Shown here in pieces: positions 1 through 9,519 of a DNA stretch of 64,000 nt (position 1 is its first letter; each line of letters starts with the position of its first letter). The notes beneath the pieces were generated by a model that saw only the letters and a program-made list of their open reading frames with translations, was not told where the DNA came from and searched no databases. This DNA comes from Methylocella silvestris BL2 (GTDB taxonomy: Bacteria; Pseudomonadota; Alphaproteobacteria; Rhizobiales; Beijerinckiaceae): assembly GCF_000021745.1 (NCBI RefSeq), contig NC_011666.1:496001-560000 (forward strand). The letters run 5' to 3'. A program made the translations under genes and the position numbers.

Positions 1-1414
1 CGAGGAAAAAGCTGGCGAAGGTGGGGTAGCCGGCAAGCACCGCGCCGCCGGCGACCACGGCCCCAATAAGAGCGACGCCGCGCAGAATGCTAAACCAGTT
101 CAAGCGCCGCGTGACCGGCGGACCGAAGCAATCCTCGTCGGAGACGTCGGCGCCGGTCCGCCACAGGCCCATGCCCAGAGCAGCCGCGCCGATCGCCACG
201 CCCAAGCCGCGCGTCGCCACCGAAAAAGAAAAGGATGCGTCGACGACCTCGTTCAGCGCCTCGCAGATGCGCGTGATCGAGACGATGGCGGCGACGCTGA
301 CCGCGACGCTGACGATGCGCGAGGCCGCGGCGTCGCTGATCGGCGGCAGGCGCCAGTTCGGCCGCGTCGGCGCGAACAGACCGCGTGCGAGACCGGCGGC
401 GACGCAGACGCGCGCGACGGCGCCGGCGATGGCCATAAACACCGTCTGAATCCGGAAACTCGTGAGATTGGCGGCATCGAGGGAAAAGACGACGAGATAG
501 ATCAGCGCGATCGGCGGCAAGGCGATCACCAGCGCAATCCACCAGGCGCCGAATATTTTCAGGAGGCGGCTTGGTTTTTCCACCGTATCGCGGCGCGCGA
601 GCACGCGCCGCGCCAGCCGCGCCAGCGGGATGTAGATGAGGAACACGGCGGGAAGGCAGAGCCAGAACGCAGCCAGGCGCCAGCCGTCGAAACGGTCGTT
701 GATCCGCCCGGCCCAGTCGGTGAAAAGGGTGACGACGCCTTCCGCATTCTTCGGCGTTTCGGGCAGAACGTCGCGCCACAGCCTGGCGTCGGCGATGCTC
801 GATGAGCGCTGGAACAAGGAGCGCGTGAACAAAGCGCGCCGGCGCGAGGCGACGCTCGTGCGCAACTGCTCCGTCCGGACGCTCAGCAGTTTGGCGCGTT
901 TCAACAGCTCGTCGGCATTGTTATAGCTTTGCTGCTGAGCGGCGCGTTCTTCCGTAACGCTTTGATTTTCCGGCGGCGACTTCTCATCCGGCGGAAGGCC
1001 AAGCTGATCCAGCCGCGCCTTGATTTCGCCGAGCCGCGGCGCGATCTTCTCGGCCGTCGCATTGAGGACGTCGCCGATCGGCGCCAGCCTCTGCCGCTTC
1101 GCGACGAGATCGGCGTCGCTTAAGTCGTGACGCTCGAGCCCGGCCTCGACGTCATTCAAGGCGGCATTCGCTTTTTCGAGCTCATCCTGCGCGCGGGCGA
1201 GATCGGGCGGCGGCGGGGCGGGGGGCCCCGCCGGCTGAGCAGGGGCCGCGGCCGGCGCGGTCTTGTCCTTTGCCGCGTCCTGGGGCTGCTGCGCTTTGGG
1301 AGCCTGCTGCGCCGCGGGGGCGGCGGGCTGCGCTGTCTGTCCGCGCGCGGGCGCAACCGCGAGCAGCGCCAGGGCCGCGATCGAGACAGCCAAAATGCAG
1401 CCAGGACATTTCAC
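1..1414 (-). CDS. MscS-family mechanosensitive channel with DUF3772-like N-terminal region (3' end outside window)
   Basis: An open minus-strand frame runs from about 1414 off the left edge, so the C-terminal channel domain is missing. The visible 470 residues start with a signal-like stretch (CILAVSIAALALLAVAPA), then an Ala/Pro/Gln-rich linker. A predicted coiled periplasmic region follows (DLARAQDELEKANAALNDVEAG, then LLSVRTEQLRTSVASRRRALF), and then several hydrophobic membrane segments beginning about residue 210. This is the architecture of large MscS-like channels with an N-terminal DUF3772 region, which release solutes on hypo-osmotic shock. The GTG at 1414 is the likeliest start; the frame stays open back to a stop near 1490, so the start is uncertain. 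It lies just downstream of epmB on the same strand. Confidence 0.7.
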   Translation of the reverse strand, partial: MKCPGCILAVSIAALALLAVAPARGQTAQPAAPAAQQAPKAQQPQDAAKDKTAPAAAPAQPAGPPAPPPPDLARAQDELEKANAALNDVEAGLERHDLSDADLVAKRQRLAPIGDVLNATAEKIAPRLGEIKARLDQLGLPPDEKSPPENQSVTEERAAQQQSYNNADELLKRAKLLSVRTEQLRTSVASRRRALFTRSLFQRSSSIADARLWRDVLPETPKNAEGVVTLFTDWAGRINDRFDGWRLAAFWLCLPAVFLIYIPLARLARRVLARRDTVEKPSRLLKIFGAWWIALVIALPPIALIYLVVFSLDAANLTSFRIQTVFMAIAGAVARVCVAAGLARGLFAPTRPNWRLPPISDAAASRIVSVAVSVAAIVSITRICEALNEVVDASFSFSVATRGLGVAIGAAALGMGLWRTGADVSDEDCFGPPVTRRLNWFSILRGVALIGAVVAGGAVLAGYPTFASFFL

Positions 1415-1545
1415 CCAGGCAATTCCCCAAAAAGGAGCGGTTTGCGCGTCGCGCGATTGTTGCGTCGACAAACGTCCAGATAGGCGATTTTCAGCGGCAA
1501 TTGGAACCCTTGTCGGGCACAATTTATCTATCACATTGATTTCAT

Positions 1546-2637
1546 TTAAGGAACTTGCGGCGGATAGAGGTGCGTCGCGCCCTGATAATCGCGCACGCGA
1601 AAAACGCCGTTGGCGCCGGCCGGCTCGATGAAATCCGGCCCGATGGGGGATTTGCCGTGTCCGCCCGGCACATCGAGCATATAGGCCGGCTGGCAGAGGC
1701 CCGAGAGGCGTCCGCGCAATTGCTGCATCAGCTCGCGCCCCTTCTCGATGTCAACGCGAAAATGGGCGACGCCCGGCGCGAGATCGAGGTGATGCAGATA
1801 ATAGGGTTTTACGCGCGCCTCGACGAAGCCGCGCATCAAGGCGCTCAAGGTTTCGACATCGTCATTGACCCCCGCGAGCAGGACGCTCTGGCTGACCATG
1901 GGAATGCCGGCGTCGATCAGACGCGCGCAAGCGGCGCGAGCCTCTGACGTCAATTCGCGCGGATGATTGGCGTGAAGCGCCACGTAAATGGTCTTGCCCG
2001 ATTTCTTGAGCGCGGCGATCAGGGCGGCGTCGATCGCGTCAGGGTCGACGCAGGGCACCCGGGTATGGACCCGGACGATCCTGACATGTTCGATCGCCGC
2101 CAGCCGCTCCATAATCTCGGCGAGGCGCCGCGGCGACAGGGCGAAAGGATCGCCGCCGGTCAGGATCACCTCCCAGATGCGCGGGTCGGCGGCGATATAA
2201 GCGAGCGCTGCGTCGAGCGCCTCGGGCGAGAGATGCGCCGATTTGCCGGGACCCACCATGTCGCGGCGAAAGCAGAAGCGGCAATAGACGGGGCAGACAA
2301 GCAGCAGCTTCAACAGAACGCGGTCGGGATAGCGGTGAACCACGCCTTCGACAGGCGAATAGGCCTCGTCGCCAATCGGGTCGGCGAGATCCTCCGGGCG
2401 TGGCGAAAGCTCGGCGATGTCGGGCACGAACTGGCGCGCGATGGGGTCATTTGGAGCGTCGCGATCGATCAGCGCGGCGATGGCCGGCGTCACGGCGATG
2501 GGATAGGTTTCGCCGACGCTTTCGATTTCCGCGCGCCGTCGCGCCGAGGCCAGGCCTGCTTCGACGAGATCGTCAGCGCTGCGCAGGGTTTTTGCGCGCA
2601 AGGATTTTGCGCGGAGAGATTTCGCGGTCGCGATCAT
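1546..2637 (-). CDS. epmB: EF-P beta-lysylation protein EpmB (lysine 2,3-aminomutase-like radical SAM protein)
   Basis: Radical SAM enzyme of the KamA/EpmB family, 363 aa. EpmB converts (S)-alpha-lysine to (R)-beta-lysine, the donor that EpmA attaches to elongation factor P. The radical SAM cluster motif CxxxCxxC is at C115, C119 and C122 (CPVYCRFCFRR). The GGDP segment that binds SAM follows (LTGGDPFALSP), and a late PLP-lysine region is near HGKSPIGPDF. The start ATG overlaps the epmA stop by four bases (ATGA), so the two are translationally coupled. The N-terminus carries a short repeated AKSLR/AKTLR stretch and a later start is possible. Together with epmA and efp it makes a complete modification cassette, which makes EpmB more likely than a catabolic lysine aminomutase. 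Confidence 0.9.
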   Translation of the reverse strand: MIATAKSLRAKSLRAKTLRSADDLVEAGLASARRRAEIESVGETYPIAVTPAIAALIDRDAPNDPIARQFVPDIAELSPRPEDLADPIGDEAYSPVEGVVHRYPDRVLLKLLLVCPVYCRFCFRRDMVGPGKSAHLSPEALDAALAYIAADPRIWEVILTGGDPFALSPRRLAEIMERLAAIEHVRIVRVHTRVPCVDPDAIDAALIAALKKSGKTIYVALHANHPRELTSEARAACARLIDAGIPMVSQSVLLAGVNDDVETLSALMRGFVEARVKPYYLHHLDLAPGVAHFRVDIEKGRELMQQLRGRLSGLCQPAYMLDVPGGHGKSPIGPDFIEPAGANGVFRVRDYQGATHLYPPQVP

Positions 2638-3689
2638 TTGCTCGGAAAGGCCTCGGCCACCGGCGTCCAGATCACCTGTTCGATCCTTTCGGCGGCCGTC
2701 GCCAGCATCACCAGCCGGTCGAAGCCGAGCGCAACGCCGCTTGACGGCGGCATCAGAGCGAGGGCGGCGAGAAAATCCTCATCGAGGGGATAAGACTCGC
2801 CGTAGATCCGTTGTCGCTCCGCCATTTCCGCGACGAGGCGGCGCCGCTGCTCGACGGGATCGGTCAATTCGCCGAAGCCATTGGCGAGCTCGACGCCGCA
2901 AGCATAAAGTTCGAATCGTTCGGCAAGCCTCTGGTCTTCTTGCAGATTTGCCAAAGCCGCCTCGCTCGCAGGATAATCCATGAGGATCGTCGCGCGGCCA
3001 TGGCCGAGCTGGGGTTCGATCTTCACCGACAAAATCTTGCTGAAGATGTCCGACCAGCTGTCGTCCGCGACGACCCGCACGCCGATCTTGCCTGCCGCCG
3101 ACGCCAGCGCGTCGCGATCCGTCGCGGACCCGTCGACGGTCGCCAGAAGATCCACTCCGGCGTAGCGGTCGAAAGCCTCGGCGACGCCGAGAAGCTCAAG
3201 ATCCTCAAAGGGGTCGGCGGACGCGCCGCCATGGACCAGGAGGTCGGCTCCGGCCGCCTGCGCCAGCGCCGCAAGGAGGCCGGCGCAATCCTCGATCAGC
3301 CTCTGATAGGGCGTCTTCGCCCTGTACCATTCGAGGAGCGTGAACTCGGGATGATGCAGCTTGTCGCGTTCGCGATTGCGGAACGCGTGGCCAAAGGAAA
3401 AAATCCGCTCCTCGCCGGCGGCGAGCAGCTTTTTCATGGCGAACTCGGGCGAGGAGTGCAGATAAAGCGGCGATGTCTCGGCCGAAGGGCTAATGATCTG
3501 CGTTGCGAACGCGCTTATATGGGCTTCATTGCCGGGCGAAATCTGCAAAGCGGCCGTATCGACCTCGACGAAATGCTGCGCGCCGAAGAACGACCGCGCA
3601 GCTGCGGCCATCTTCGTCCGCGCCTTGAGAAAGGGGCGGCGGTCGGCGTATCTGTCGGGCCGCCACCAGGGCGAAGGCGCGTCGCTCAT
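2634..3689 (-). CDS. epmA: EF-P lysyltransferase EpmA (PoxA/GenX)
   Basis: Class II lysyl-tRNA-synthetase-like protein of 351 aa, without the N-terminal anticodon-binding domain of a true LysRS. EpmA adenylates beta-lysine and transfers it to Lys34 of EF-P. Motif 2 is visible as FRNRERDKLHHPEFTLLEWY and motif 3 as GVALGFDRLVMLATA near the C-terminus. The N-terminal PFLKARTKMAAAARSFF segment is typical of the short GenX form. It is coupled to epmB by a four-base overlap and faces efp across about 210 bp that should hold both promoters. Confidence 0.92.
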   Translation of the reverse strand: MSDAPSPWWRPDRYADRRPFLKARTKMAAAARSFFGAQHFVEVDTAALQISPGNEAHISAFATQIISPSAETSPLYLHSSPEFAMKKLLAAGEERIFSFGHAFRNRERDKLHHPEFTLLEWYRAKTPYQRLIEDCAGLLAALAQAAGADLLVHGGASADPFEDLELLGVAEAFDRYAGVDLLATVDGSATDRDALASAAGKIGVRVVADDSWSDIFSKILSVKIEPQLGHGRATILMDYPASEAALANLQEDQRLAERFELYACGVELANGFGELTDPVEQRRRLVAEMAERQRIYGESYPLDEDFLAALALMPPSSGVALGFDRLVMLATAAERIEQVIWTPVAEAFPSK

Positions 3690-3901
3690 GCTATTTCGCT
3701 TGAAAAGAGACCGGGAACATGGCTAGCGATATCCCGTAAGGCGGGAGGCGCGCCAGCTCAGCTTTTCTTCAGGTCGCCCGCTAGGGGCCTCGCCCGGTCG
3801 GGCTGAAGAAAATCTGAACAATTCGCCTCCGCTTCGACCGCCAGGACCCGGACGCCCGATCGGCGCGCGCCGGCGTCGATCCATTGCATAAAGGAAAACC
3901 A

Positions 3902-4471
3902 GTGAAAGTCATCGCCAGTTCTATTCGCAAAGGCAATATCATCGAGCGCGACGACGGGCAGCTCTATGTCGTCCTGACGGCCGAAAGCTTCCATCCCGGC
4001 AAGGGCACACCGACGACGCAAATCGACATGCGCCGGCTCTCGGACGGCGTCAAGACGACCGACCGCTACAAGACCACCGAACAGGTCGAGCGCGCTTATG
4101 TAGAAGACATGAATTTCAGCTATCTGTATCAGGACGCAGACGGCTACACCTTCATGAACAGCGAGAATTACGATCAGGTGATCGTTCCGAAAGAGGTGAT
4201 CGGCGATCAGTCGATCTATCTGCAGGAAGGCATGAATTGCGTCCTGTCGATCTTCAACGGGGTCGCGGTGGGCATTCAGCTTCCGGCCCGGGTCACGCTC
4301 GAAGTCATCGAAACCGAACCCGCGATGAAAGGCCAGACGGCGTCGTCGTCCTACAAGCCGGCCAAGCTCTCGAATGGGGCGCGCGCGATGGTGCCGCCGC
4401 ATATTTCCGCCGGGACCCGCATTGTCGTGCAGACCGAAGACGGCTCCTATGTCGAGCGCGCCAAGGACTAA
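3902..4471 (+). CDS. efp: Translation elongation factor P
   Basis: EF-P, 189 aa. It binds ribosomes stalled on polyproline stretches and speeds peptide-bond formation. The GTG at 3902 is preferred over the ATG at 3884 for two reasons. A purine-rich AAAGGAAAA sits just before it, and with this start the modified lysine in HPGKGTP is exactly residue 34, as in E. coli EF-P. Three beta-barrel domains can be followed: the KOW-like N-terminal domain, the middle domain ([20 protein letters not shown]) and the C-terminal domain ending [19 protein letters not shown]. The divergent epmA-epmB pair supplies the modification enzymes. Confidence 0.96.
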   Translation: MKVIASSIRKGNIIERDDGQLYVVLTAESFHPGKGTPTTQIDMRRLSDGVKTTDRYKTTEQVERAYVEDMNFSYLYQDADGYTFMNSENYDQVIVPKEVIGDQSIYLQEGMNCVLSIFNGVAVGIQLPARVTLEVIETEPAMKGQTASSSYKPAKLSNGARAMVPPHISAGTRIVVQTEDGSYVERAKD

Positions 4472-4497
4472 TCGGCGGCCTGAAAGCGTTCGCCACA

Positions 4498-4530
4498 AAT
4501 GGAAAGGCCGCCCAAGCGGACGGCCTCAAA
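4498..4530 (-). terminator. Hairpin terminator between efp and the small minus-strand gene
   Basis: An inverted repeat (AGGCCGCCC, loop AAGC, GGACGGCCT; 4505-4526) ends both convergent genes. Read on the minus strand it is followed by TTTCCATTT, giving a plausible Rho-independent terminator for the gene at 4556-4771. It may also act for efp, but there is no U tract on the plus strand. Confidence 0.55.
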
Positions 4531-4555
4531 GGTCGCTGAAGTCATAAGCGCCAAG

Positions 4556-4771
4556 CTAACCGAGCTTGGCGTTGATCTGTTCGAGCAGGGCGGCGAACTT
4601 ATCTTCAGTGGATTCGACGCAAGGGACGTCGAACACTTTGCGCAGCCGGCTGCCGAACTGGGCGCATAGCGCGCTGGCAGCGGCTTTCGTCGCCACAGGG
4701 CGTTCAAAACGGCCGCTAAATGGCGCCATCGTTTCCACTGAAAAGCTCTCCTGTTTCAACATTCGGTTCAT
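4556..4771 (-). CDS. Small conserved-looking hypothetical protein (71 aa)
   Basis: Soluble 71-residue protein of unknown function, with no signal peptide or membrane segment. The C-terminal half (ESTEDKFAALLEQINAKL) is predicted helical. Support for a real gene: a GGAAGAG ribosome-binding site stands about five bases before the ATG, and a hairpin with a T tract lies immediately downstream. A plus-strand frame over the same bases has neither. No family is recognised. Confidence 0.5.
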   Translation of the reverse strand: MNRMLKQESFSVETMAPFSGRFERPVATKAAASALCAQFGSRLRKVFDVPCVESTEDKFAALLEQINAKLG

Positions 4772-5242
4772 TGGCTCTTCCGGTCGCCCGGCCTTAACTT
4801 TTGATACATGAATTTGACCAAACTACGTTTTCAAGTGGGCAAATTCTCTCCCGCTTCCATACGGGCCGCTTACTCCCACAAACTTGATTCGCAGCCTTTT
4901 GTTCCATGCTCTTATGAAATTCCATGGAGCTTGCGTGAGCGATGTGAGTAAAGGCACGAGCGGAGCAAAGCGCCGGAGCGAGCTTCACGCGGGACTTCGG
5001 GCCCCTAACGCTCAAAGTTAATACAAACTCGATCCAATTTAGTTTCCAGTTTCTTTCTCTGCTCAAGTTGACGCAGCGCTTTTTAAGGTTTTCTTACCTT
5101 ATGCTTTACGAAAGCTGAAAGAGCCCGCGAGCCCCGTCAATTCATCCTGCCGCCCAGCGCCGTTTTTGCCTTGCATTGAGGCTGTGCTTGCGCGATGAGG
5201 CGGCTCGGGCGTCCGCCCGAGCTTCCAAGGAGAGCCACAGTC
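4772..5242. other. Intergenic region without a supported gene
   Basis: About 470 bases between the small minus-strand gene and the reductase. A 90-residue minus-strand frame (4794-5066) has an unconvincing composition and no clear ribosome-binding site. The last part should hold the promoter of the reductase gene; no convincing -35/-10 pair could be assigned by eye. Confidence 0.5.
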
Positions 5243-6508
5243 GTGCCACAAAGCGACGCCGTCGACCCTGATGCAACCATCGCCATTGTCGGAGGCGGCC
5301 AGGCCGGCGCCGAAGTCGCGACTCAGCTGCGTCAGAATCGGCATCAAGGGCGAATCGTGCTGTTCGGGGACGAAAACGTGCTTCCCTATATGCGCCCGCC
5401 CTTGTCGAAGGCTTATCTTGCCGGGGAAATGGGCGCGGACGGGCTGATTTACAAGGCGGCCGTCGCCTACGAAAAAGCCAATGTCGAGCTGCGTCTGGGC
5501 GAGAGCGTTGTGGCCATCGACCGCAACGCCAAAAAGCTTGCGCTGGCGGGCGGCGAGAGCCTTGCCTATGACCGGCTGGTCATCGCCGCGGGGGGGCGAG
5601 CGCGAAAACTCCGCGTTCCCGGCGCCGACCTTGGCAATATCTTTTACCTGCGCAGCATTGCCGACGTCGAGCAATTGCGGCCGCAACTTCAGAGCGGCCG
5701 GCGCCTCGTGATTGTCGGCGGCGGTTATGTAGGGCTGGAATTTGCCGCGGTCGCGATCAAACGCGGCCTCAAGGTTTTGGTGCTCGAGGCTGCGCCCCGC
5801 GTTCTGGCGCGCGTCACCGCGCCTGAAGTGTCGAATTTTTACGAGCGCTTCCACCGCGCCGCCGGCGTCGAGATTCGCACCGGGGTCGCGGTCAGCGGTT
5901 TTTCCGCGCGCGAGGGGAGCAATGACGTCGGCGCGGTTCTGTGCGGCGAGGATCCGGCGATCGAGGCCGATTTCGTCCTGGTCGGCATTGGCCTCGTCCC
6001 CAATATGGAGCTTGCCAAGGGCGCGGGCCTCGCCGTCGACGGGGGCATTCTGGTGGACGAGGCCGGCCGGACCAATGATCACGAGATTTTCGCGATCGGC
6101 GATTGCGCCGTTCATGTGCGCCACGGCTTCTTACATCGGACCGTGCGCCTCGAATCGGTGCCGAACGCCCTCGAGCAGGCGCGCACTGTGGCCGCCGTGC
6201 TGACCGGCAAGCCTATTCCAGCCGCAACGCCGCCGTGGTTCTGGTCGGATCAATATGATCTGAAGCTGCAGATGGTCGGGCTGTCGGAAGGCTATGACGA
6301 ACTCGCGATTCGCGGCTCGACGCAAAGCTCGTCCTTCATCGCCTTCTATCTCAAGGACGGCTATGTCATCGCCGCCGACGCCATCAACCGCCCCTCGGAG
6401 TTCATGGCCTCGAAACGGCTGATCGGCGACCGGATCAAAGCGAGCGCGAGGGATCTCGCCGATGAGCAGGTGTCGCTGAAGGCGCTTCTTGCGGCCGCCG
6501 CCGCGTGA
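5243..6508 (+). CDS. FAD/NAD(P)H-dependent ferredoxin reductase
   Basis: 421-aa flavoprotein of the rubredoxin/putidaredoxin-type reductase family, moving electrons from NAD(P)H to a ferredoxin or similar carrier. The FAD-binding GxGxxG is in IAIVGGGQAGAEVA near the N-terminus, followed by PPLSKAYLAGE. The NAD(P)H GxGxxG is in LVIVGGGYVGLEFAA. The second FAD motif is EIFAIGDCAVH. A C-terminal reductase domain follows (WFWSDQYDLKLQMVGL). The GTG at 5243 is chosen because AAGGAGAG stands nine bases upstream; an in-frame earlier ATG at 5195 lacks one. No ferredoxin or oxygenase gene is adjacent, so the electron acceptor is unknown. Confidence 0.88.
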   Translation: MPQSDAVDPDATIAIVGGGQAGAEVATQLRQNRHQGRIVLFGDENVLPYMRPPLSKAYLAGEMGADGLIYKAAVAYEKANVELRLGESVVAIDRNAKKLALAGGESLAYDRLVIAAGGRARKLRVPGADLGNIFYLRSIADVEQLRPQLQSGRRLVIVGGGYVGLEFAAVAIKRGLKVLVLEAAPRVLARVTAPEVSNFYERFHRAAGVEIRTGVAVSGFSAREGSNDVGAVLCGEDPAIEADFVLVGIGLVPNMELAKGAGLAVDGGILVDEAGRTNDHEIFAIGDCAVHVRHGFLHRTVRLESVPNALEQARTVAAVLTGKPIPAATPPWFWSDQYDLKLQMVGLSEGYDELAIRGSTQSSSFIAFYLKDGYVIAADAINRPSEFMASKRLIGDRIKASARDLADEQVSLKALLAAAAA

Positions 6509-6627
6509 ACTGGAACGGTCATACCGGCAACTGGATTGCCCGCGAGAGCGACCGGCCAGGCGCGGCGGAAGGAGCAACGAGCAGGAATTCGGGGCTGAAT
6601 CTGCGGCCCCGGACAAAACTCGCTTCT

Positions 6628-7899
6628 TTAGCCCAGTTCAGCAGCGCGTTCCGCCGATACGGCGGGACCACCGTAAAGCTGGGGGAAAACTGTATTCGCC
6701 AGCCACGCGCATCCAAATGCAAACAGCACCCAGTCCAGCAACTCCTGCACGATCACGAGGGACGCAGGCATATAGGGCGATAGCCGACTGAGCCAACAAT
6801 ATCCCACAAATACAATAGGGAAGATCAGGAGCGTTTTCCGCCGTGTCCTGTCATATGCCTCGATTGTGGCTGGTAGCGTCCCCAGCAAAAAAATCAACCT
6901 GTAGATCCAGCTGGATCCCATGACAAACGTAAAGCAGAAGATGGCGAGAGAGGCGAGGGCGATGGTGCTTCTGGCCGAGCGCTGATTCAATGGCGCGGTA
7001 TATTTATACAAAAATTCAGGTTTATATAGCGAGCCCAGGATCGACAAGCCGCCGATAGCGAGAGCGGTCAAACTAGCCGCCAATCGCATGCGCTCGATGC
7101 TGATCGAGAAAACGCCGGCTTCGCCCATCGCAATAAAAAGGGGCATCGCGCCGTAGGATAAAGTACGCGATTGCGGTGTATTCATGGCGATTGCGCTTAG
7201 CTGTGTCGTTCCATAACCAAATATGAGTACGGCTGCAGAAACTAAAACAGTCAATATAACTGCGGAGTAGCCGTGCTTCCATCGGGCAACAGACAAAATA
7301 CCCGCGATTGGATATAGCTTCAACAGCGTCAGAGTAAAGATCAATGTCGAGATGGCGCCGATTGAGGGTTCCTTTCGCAGGCTATCGGATATAAAATAAA
7401 TTAGTCTGATACCTAGTACAATCAGCGAAAATATAAGCATATCGCTGTTTCCGCGTTCGAGACCGAGCATCACGGGAGGCGCCGTCGCCGCCGTGAAGGC
7501 GATCGCTCCGCCTTCCAGGGTACTCGTTTTGAAGATAGACAATAGCGAGGCCAGAATCAGAAGGATAAAAACTGCTCCGATGAGATTCGTGTTCGCGCCC
7601 GAGATCCCGAACGCGCCGAAATGAAGCCAAAGAGACGGGTAGTTGTAGAGACGCCCGAAGGCGTCGCAGGAAGCGTCAATGTAGGGGTCACGACCGCTTC
7701 GGAAGCAGTCAATCCCCTGTGTTATCGCCCGCAAGTCCGCGAAGCTTGGCGACATCGATGGTACGCCTAGAAATCGCCACGCTCGATAGGTCGACCCGGT
7801 TGTCACATAGGCCGCAGCAAAAACGGCGACGCCTACCCCGATTGCCAGAATTATCGGCCAGCGCCCGCGCCAGGAATTCATGGAACGTTTCTCCACCAA
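6628..7899 (-). CDS. GT87-like (DUF2029) polytopic membrane glycosyltransferase
   Basis: 423-aa protein with about ten hydrophobic segments, starting with IILAIGVGVAVFAAAY. The loop motif PPVMLGLERGNSDML, with the acidic/GN(S/T)D signature after a membrane segment, and the DLRAITQGIDCFRSGRDPY segment early on resemble GT87/DUF2029 polyprenol-phosphate-sugar mannosyltransferases. Such enzymes add sugars outside the cytoplasmic membrane. It is followed on the same strand by a Wzy-like polymerase, which suggests envelope or exopolysaccharide assembly. An alternative start is ATG 7881. The substrate cannot be told. Confidence 0.65.
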   Translation of the reverse strand: MVEKRSMNSWRGRWPIILAIGVGVAVFAAAYVTTGSTYRAWRFLGVPSMSPSFADLRAITQGIDCFRSGRDPYIDASCDAFGRLYNYPSLWLHFGAFGISGANTNLIGAVFILLILASLLSIFKTSTLEGGAIAFTAATAPPVMLGLERGNSDMLIFSLIVLGIRLIYFISDSLRKEPSIGAISTLIFTLTLLKLYPIAGILSVARWKHGYSAVILTVLVSAAVLIFGYGTTQLSAIAMNTPQSRTLSYGAMPLFIAMGEAGVFSISIERMRLAASLTALAIGGLSILGSLYKPEFLYKYTAPLNQRSARSTIALASLAIFCFTFVMGSSWIYRLIFLLGTLPATIEAYDRTRRKTLLIFPIVFVGYCWLSRLSPYMPASLVIVQELLDWVLFAFGCAWLANTVFPQLYGGPAVSAERAAELG

Positions 7900-8127
7900 A
7901 ATGAAGTGAACGAGACGCCTCTACCAAGGTTGAGCCTCGGGACAGCGCCCCAGCGACATTGATCTGATTGCATAATCGCGCATCCGGGCTCGAGTACCAT
8001 ACAGCCAGGACCCTGTCGCGGGTTTACGGCGCGTCGGAGATCGGAGGAAGCCGCTTGCTATCGAAGCTTCAGGTGGGCGTCACTCGCCTCTGCAGATTTC
8101 CGGATGCCGGTCCGCCGGTGCAGTGGG

Positions 8128-9519
8128 CTAAACGTCGCTTTCGTCGTCCTCGTCCTCCTTGACGGGAGCTGTCACATATGCATGGCAAAGGGTCGCAATT
8201 GCCAGGGAAACGGCGAAAGGACCTAAAATTGCGACTAGGGCGCCGCGCAGGATAATAAAGATGTAAGACGCAACGGTCGCAACCAGCACCTGCCCAAGCG
8301 CATCCGCTGTGTTTTTGAAATGAAGAAAATAATCGTCGCCGAGCCTTATCAGCATGCCAAAGATGAACGACAGGACGACGACGCCCGGAAATCCGAAATC
8401 GATGTAGAATTCCGATGGAAGCGGCGACGAAATGTTCCACATTGGGTAACCTTCGAAGATCGCCGCCTCCCCGCCGGTGCCTCCTGATTTTTGCGGCCAA
8501 AGAGGTCTTGGCACAAAGAATAATAGAGCCGACGCTAAGTTCACGCCATGCTTGCCACCTAGCTGGTCATGATACGACGTGACGTTGATCGTAGACTGGA
8601 AACCGTCAAAGTCTCCGCTGGTTGTGAAGTCATCAAGAGGAGCCCAAACATAGGCGGTGCCGAGATCGCCTCGTGACAAGTAACTTATATATGAAAACAA
8701 ACCAGCCTGCGCTCCGATGAAAGCAAAGGCCAGCATTAATTTTTGAGGTCTGTTAAATTGAACAAGAACAATAAATACGCCAATGACGTAACTGCCGATT
8801 ACAAACCGTGTTACTGCCAGAGGTGAATTCAAAGTAAAAAATAACGCCGTAGTCGAAAGGCAAACGAGCGCATTTATCAGGCGCCGATCATCCCTCAAAA
8901 GAAAGATCCCATACATAAAGCCATAGAAACTGGTCGCCCGGGCGAGGGCGCCAATAATCAGCTTGATCGGAGTCGCCGTTTCGCCCGTCGTTTGGGTTGT
9001 GAGATTGCTGTCTCGAATGGTCGTCATAAAGCCGCTGAAGCCCAGAGACCCCGCACAGACTATGCCTGTTATCAGGCAAAAAATCGCCGCCCTCTGCAGG
9101 CGACCGGGAACGATTGCCCGCCGGGCCCGCTTGCCGCGCGGGAAAAGTACAATCCCATAGCCGATCAAGAAAAACGCCAAAAAGGTGGCGACGACCATGG
9201 ACGCTGTCAAGACCTGCGCGGGGCTGTATCCCGCCTGGAAAAACGGGAATCGTGCGTATGCTGTGTGGAAGTAGCCAGGAAGAAGATAGAAGAATATCAT
9301 GTATATACAAAACAGTAAATGAATCGGGCGAGGGCGGGGATCACATAAATTCGTAATTAGCATCAAAAACAGCGCAGAAATGCAAAACGCTAAAATGACA
9401 AGTGAGTCATTATACTGGGCATTATATGGAAGAATAAATAGAAAAAAGAGAGCTGAAACAATACATGAAAATAAAACAAGAGCCATCTGGAAGGGAAATA
9501 TACGATACTCTTCTTGCAT
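8128..9519 (-). CDS. Wzy-like O-antigen/oligosaccharide repeat-unit polymerase
   Basis: 463-aa polytopic membrane protein with roughly ten to twelve hydrophobic segments. A large periplasmic loop of about 100 residues near the C-terminus (from FSYISYLSRGDL to SPLPSEFYIDFGFPG) is the layout of O-antigen polymerases and ligases. The segment LPSEFYIDFGFPGVVVLSFIFG closely resembles the end of that loop in the polymerase family. The start at 9519 is preferred because AAGGAATAG precedes it; an upstream in-frame ATG at 9564 adds a polar leader. The gene lies in an accessory block with lower GC than its surroundings. Confidence 0.7.
   Translation of the reverse strand: MQEEYRIFPFQMALVLFSCIVSALFFLFILPYNAQYNDSLVILAFCISALFLMLITNLCDPRPRPIHLLFCIYMIFFYLLPGYFHTAYARFPFFQAGYSPAQVLTASMVVATFLAFFLIGYGIVLFPRGKRARRAIVPGRLQRAAIFCLITGIVCAGSLGFSGFMTTIRDSNLTTQTTGETATPIKLIIGALARATSFYGFMYGIFLLRDDRRLINALVCLSTTALFFTLNSPLAVTRFVIGSYVIGVFIVLVQFNRPQKLMLAFAFIGAQAGLFSYISYLSRGDLGTAYVWAPLDDFTTSGDFDGFQSTINVTSYHDQLGGKHGVNLASALLFFVPRPLWPQKSGGTGGEAAIFEGYPMWNISSPLPSEFYIDFGFPGVVVLSFIFGMLIRLGDDYFLHFKNTADALGQVLVATVASYIFIILRGALVAILGPFAVSLAIATLCHAYVTAPVKEDEDDESDV

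Noticed and set aside
90-779. 229-aa minus-strand frame at the left edge
   Set aside because: Arg/Cys-rich shadow of the real MscS-type frame, which reads open through the window edge with proper membrane segments.
4794-5066. 90-aa minus-strand frame
   Set aside because: No ribosome-binding site and an implausible composition; treated as intergenic.
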